7,903 nucleotides of DNA from the NCBI GenBank assembly GCA_947474415.1, contig CANJKD010000086.1:1-7903 (forward strand). Reading direction: 5' to 3'. The position numbers and the translations under genes are program-made. Each line of letters starts with the position of its first letter. Positions within the stretch are counted from its first letter, which is position 1. Source of the DNA: Burkholderiales bacterium. GTDB taxonomy: Bacteria > Pseudomonadota > Gammaproteobacteria > Burkholderiales > Burkholderiaceae_C. Of the stretch, positions 5,775-7,903 are shown piece after piece. A model generated the notes under the pieces. The model made no database searches. It was not told the origin of the DNA and saw only the letters and a program-made list of their open reading frames with translations.

Positions 5775-5878
5775 TGCACCGCAGAGCGCCCCCAGGGCTG
5801 GGCTGCGCCCGCCCCCCGTGGGGGTCCAAGGAAAGTGGCAAAGCCACATTTCCTTGTGAGGGACTGAATTTGGCGGGC
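5775..5878 (-). repeat. Dispersed hairpin repeat, copy B (inverted relative to copy A)
   Basis: Read on the minus strand, this segment matches 3248-3354 nearly base for base. The shared order is GCCCGC, a short AT-richer stretch, the AAGGAAATGTGGC hairpin, the CCCC-ACGGGGGGC block, CAGCCCAGCCCTGGGGGC and CTCTGC. The hairpin here is CAAGGAAA (5827-5834) plus GTGGC (5835-5839), pairing with GCCAC (5843-5847) and TTTCCTTG (5849-5856) around an AAA loop with a bulged A. It fills most of the 143-bp gap between the convergent LysR gene and FCL2. Mobile or regulatory nature is inferred. I see nothing else in 5741-5883. Confidence 0.85.
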
Positions 5879-5883
5879 GGCGG

Positions 5884-6453
5884 TCAGGCCACGCCGCGTT
5901 CCGTGACCACCAGCGTCATGGCCAGATCGTGTGGTTGGTGCTCGAAGCCGCCGGGTGCGATCTGGCCGGCCGCCCACGCCACGCCGATGGTGGTGACATC
6001 CGGGTGCAGCGCCAGCCAGCGGTCGAAAAAGCCGCCGCCGTAGCCGAGCCGATAGCCCTCTGCCGTGAAGCCGACGCAAGGCACGAGCAGCACATCGGGC
6101 ACGACCAGCGTGCCTTCGCAGGCCGGAATGCCGCAGTCGTCCCGCAGCGTCGGCGCCTGCCCGTTCCAGGCGCGGTACTGCATTTCAGCGGGCGCGCGGC
6201 GTGTAAAGGGCAGGGCCAGCGGAACTGTTGCAAACATGCTGTCGGCGCGAACCGCGGCGACTGCGTTAAATTCGCTGCGATACGGCCAATAAAGGCCCAA
6301 CAACTCGGGCTCGAGTTGGTGCAAGATGTCGCTCAGGTGGCGCGCCAGTTCGGCTTCGGCATTGATCGCCTCGGGGCCCGTCGCAAAGGCCTCGCGGCGG
6401 GTCAGCAATTGCTGGCGCAGCGCCGGCCGGGGCAGGGGAATTGCGGTTGTCAT
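5884..6453 (-). CDS. 5-formyltetrahydrofolate cyclo-ligase, second paralogue (FCL2)
   Basis: A 189-residue member of the same MTHFS/YgfA family as FCL1: ATP-dependent conversion of 5-formyl-THF to 5,10-methenyl-THF. It has the basic N-terminal helix ALRQQLLTRREAF (11-23), LGLYWPYRSEF (52-62) with conserved E61, VLLVPCVGF, and the signature LGYGGGFFDR (136-145). Outside these motifs it differs widely from FCL1, so the two are old paralogues or one was acquired; they are not a recent duplication. ATG 6453 is the only reasonable start, because the upstream extension has no family resemblance. The SD is weak (AAGACGACAAGACA before ATG). It is divergent from slt, an arrangement I recall as common in Burkholderiales, so this copy may be the ancestral one. 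Confidence 0.92.
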   Translation of the reverse strand: MTTAIPLPRPALRQQLLTRREAFATGPEAINAEAELARHLSDILHQLEPELLGLYWPYRSEFNAVAAVRADSMFATVPLALPFTRRAPAEMQYRAWNGQAPTLRDDCGIPACEGTLVVPDVLLVPCVGFTAEGYRLGYGGGFFDRWLALHPDVTTIGVAWAAGQIAPGGFEHQPHDLAMTLVVTERGVA

Positions 6454-6535
6454 TGTCTTGTCGTCTTTGCCTGTCTTGCTGCTGTTTTCACGATGAACCC
6501 ATGATGATGTCGAACCTGCAGCTGATCCGAGATTC

Positions 6536-6541
6536 AGTATA
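6536..6541 (-). promoter_or_regulatory. Candidate -10 box for FCL2
   Basis: On the minus strand TATACT matches the sigma-70 -10 consensus at 5 of 6 positions, about 80 bp before the FCL2 start. No good -35 lies 16-18 bp upstream. The same AT-rich spot reads TATATG (6538-6543) on the plus strand and could serve slt. It is the only AT-rich promoter-like patch in the 149-bp divergent gap. Confidence 0.3.
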
Positions 6542-6585
6542 TGCACGCCCCCAGGCCGACGACCTGCGTCGTCCACCCCACGGGC

Positions 6586-6605
6586 CACGAAGGAGCCTCT
6601 TCGTG
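6586..6605 (+). promoter_or_regulatory. Hairpin containing the slt ribosome binding site and start codon
   Basis: CACGAAG (6586-6592) pairs perfectly with CTTCGTG (6599-6605) around the 6-base loop GAGCCT. The SD AAGGAG (6590-6595) spans the 5' arm and loop, and the GTG start (6603-6605) is the end of the 3' arm. A second perfect hairpin, GACGAC-CTGC-GTCGTC (6558-6573), lies just upstream. Translation control by folding is inferred from the geometry. Confidence 0.45.
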
Positions 6606-7903
6606 ACCTTTCGGGATGAGAAAACTTCGGGCGGGGGTGCGTTTCCTCAACAGTGCCGTGAGAAGACCCGCGGCCACACCCGCGCCCGCGCCGCATGGCT
6701 GGGCGCACTGGTGCTGGGCGTCAGCCTGCTCGCCGCTGTGCCGGTGGTACGTGCACAGAACGCCGACGCGGCGGTTCTCGATGCGCGCGAAGCGCTGCGC
6801 AAGAAAGACCGCAGCCGGCTTGCCGCCGACCGCGCGGTGGCGGTCGCCGCGAACCACCCGCTGGCGATGTGGGTCGAGTACTGGGAGCTGACGAACCGGC
6901 TCGGCGAAGCCAGCCAAGCCGAAGTGGCGGGCTTCGCCGCGCGCTGGAATGCCAGCTACGTTGAAGACCGGCTGCGCAACGACTGGCTGCTCGAACTGGG
7001 AAGGCGCCGCGACTGGGCCAACTTCGCGGCCGAGTTCCCGCGCTTCCGCATGAACGACGACCGCGAGGTGACCTGCTATTCGTTGCTTGTCGATCACCTT
7101 GCCGGGAAAGACGTGCGCGACGCTGCGCTCGCCGCCTGGCTGGCGCAGCGCGAGGCCGACGACGGCTGCGCGCTGCTCGCGAGAACGCTGACTGACGCCC
7201 GCCTGTTCACGCCGGTCGAGGCCTGGCGCAAGGCGCGCTTTGCGATCGACGCGAACCGGCCGCGCGCAGCGGTTCAGGCAGCCGTGCTGGTCGGTACCGC
7301 AGCGGCCAGCGGCCTGGCCGAGTTGAGCGACAACCCGGCGCGCTACCTCGCGCGCAACGCCTCGGCCGCTTCGCGGACCGGCGCCGAACTGACTGCGCTC
7401 GCGCTGATGCGCCTGGGCAGCACTGACCCCGACGCCGCTGCCGGCGCCCTGAAAAGGCGCTGGGACCGTGCCCTGCCGGCCGACCTGAGCGCCTCGGCCT
7501 GGGCCATGGTGGCCAAGCAGTCGGCGATGAAATTGCAGCCCGAGGCGGCCGACCACTTCCTGCGCGCTGCACAGCGCGCCACCAAGGCCGGCGTGGAGCT
7601 CGACTGGCCCGACGACACGCTCGCCTGGAAGGCCCGCGCCGCGCTGCGTGCCGACAACGGCAAGGGCCGCTGGCAGCAGGTCATGCAGGCCATCAACGCG
7701 ATGGCGTCGGCCGACCAGCGCGAGCCCGTGTGGGTCTACTGGAAGTCGCGCGCCCTGCTCGCGATGGCTGGCGATTCGCAAGACGGAGACGCCATGCGCG
7801 GCCTGGGCCGGGAGCTGATGGACAGCATCAAGGGGCAGATGAATTTCTATGCCGCGTTGGCCGCCGAGCACCTGGGCCAACCGGTGTTCATGCCGGCACG
7901 GCC
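6603..7903 (+). CDS. slt: Soluble lytic murein transglycosylase, N-terminal part
   Basis: Slt cleaves the MurNAc-GlcNAc bond of peptidoglycan in the periplasm, leaving 1,6-anhydro ends. The frame is open to the right edge; 433 complete codons are visible. A signal peptide is evident: an unusually long, Arg-rich n-region (about 31 residues), a hydrophobic core WLGALVLGVSLLAAV, and a probable cut after VRA (residue 51). The rest is the alpha-helical superhelix (U-domain) typical of Slt70, with YWELTNRL, WNASYVEDRLRNDWLLELGRR, and the later WVYWKSRALLAMAG and FYAALAAEHLGQP. The SLT catalytic domain, with its Glu, would lie beyond the window. GTG 6603 is chosen because AAGGAG lies seven bases upstream. 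Three in-frame ATGs at 6501-6509 have no SD and would add 34 residues before the signal peptide. Confidence 0.92.
   Translation, partial: MTFRDEKTSGGGAFPQQCREKTRGHTRARAAWLGALVLGVSLLAAVPVVRAQNADAAVLDAREALRKKDRSRLAADRAVAVAANHPLAMWVEYWELTNRLGEASQAEVAGFAARWNASYVEDRLRNDWLLELGRRRDWANFAAEFPRFRMNDDREVTCYSLLVDHLAGKDVRDAALAAWLAQREADDGCALLARTLTDARLFTPVEAWRKARFAIDANRPRAAVQAAVLVGTAAASGLAELSDNPARYLARNASAASRTGAELTALALMRLGSTDPDAAAGALKRRWDRALPADLSASAWAMVAKQSAMKLQPEAADHFLRAAQRATKAGVELDWPDDTLAWKARAALRADNGKGRWQQVMQAINAMASADQREPVWVYWKSRALLAMAGDSQDGDAMRGLGRELMDSIKGQMNFYAALAAEHLGQPVFMPAR

Noticed and set aside
3248..5878. The segment between the inverted repeats as a composite transposon or insertion sequence
   Set aside because: There is no transposase, no visible target duplication at the outer ends, and the enclosed genes are chromosomal in character. 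The placement between convergent genes suggests intergenic repeats instead.
6454..6602. Possible 6S RNA (ssrS), which often adjoins ygfA-type cyclo-ligase genes
   Set aside because: The gap before FCL2 is 149 bp and contains the slt SD. I cannot draw a ~180-nt closed stem with a central bulge on either strand, and the AATCTCGGA resemblance is too short. A covariance-model scan would settle it.
6534..7880. 448-codon open frame on the minus strand opposite slt
   Set aside because: It is a shadow created by high third-position GC in slt. It has no domain pattern, and the plus strand encodes a clear signal peptide and Slt superhelix.

Overview
The window is a dense, GC-rich chromosomal segment that reads as a betaproteobacterium of the order Burkholderiales, possibly the Rubrivivax/Leptothrix/Ideonella group. 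This rests on the ahcY-tlyA-metF association, a DUF2917 gene beside a LysR gene, a divergent 5-formyltetrahydrofolate cyclo-ligase/slt pair, and strong G/C bias at third codon positions. The taxon is inferred; no rRNA or other marker is present.

Layout. (1) Positions 1-651 hold the 3' part of ahcY (S-adenosylhomocysteine hydrolase). (2) Positions 652-1467 hold a two-gene toxin-antitoxin module: a FitA-like ribbon-helix-helix antitoxin and a PIN-domain VapC/FitB-type RNase. Their start and stop overlap as ATGA, and elaborate palindromes lie upstream. (3) Positions 1505-3168 hold tlyA (S4 domain plus FtsJ-like rRNA methyltransferase) and metF (methylenetetrahydrofolate reductase), again joined by an ATGA overlap. 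(4) Positions 3169-3380 are non-coding and contain copy A of a dispersed repeat. (5) Next come a minus-strand 5-formyltetrahydrofolate cyclo-ligase (FCL1), a divergent TfoX N-terminal-domain protein, a minus-strand DUF2917 protein whose tail overlaps the TfoX gene antisense, and a divergent LysR regulator. (6) Positions 5741-5883 are non-coding and contain copy B of the same repeat in inverted orientation. (7) Last are a second, quite different minus-strand cyclo-ligase (FCL2) and the 5' part of slt (soluble lytic murein transglycosylase), which runs off the right edge.

Much of the metabolism converges on one-carbon and methyl-group cycling. AhcY frees homocysteine from SAH, MetF makes the 5-methyl-THF that remethylates it, TlyA uses SAM and produces SAH, and the two cyclo-ligases return 5-formyl-THF to the pool. 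The toxin-antitoxin pair looks like an insertion into this housekeeping run.

The signals least explained by gene annotation are: the inverted pair of ~105-bp hairpin repeats, each between convergent genes; the nested palindromes over the antitoxin promoter and ribosome binding site; the 175-bp antisense overlap of tfoX-like and DUF2917; a hairpin that contains both the SD and the GTG start of slt; and 12-codon mini-ORFs ending on or just past the starts of tlyA and the LysR gene. I see no CRISPR array, no transposase, and no tRNA or rRNA gene. I did not find a clearly new multi-gene system.
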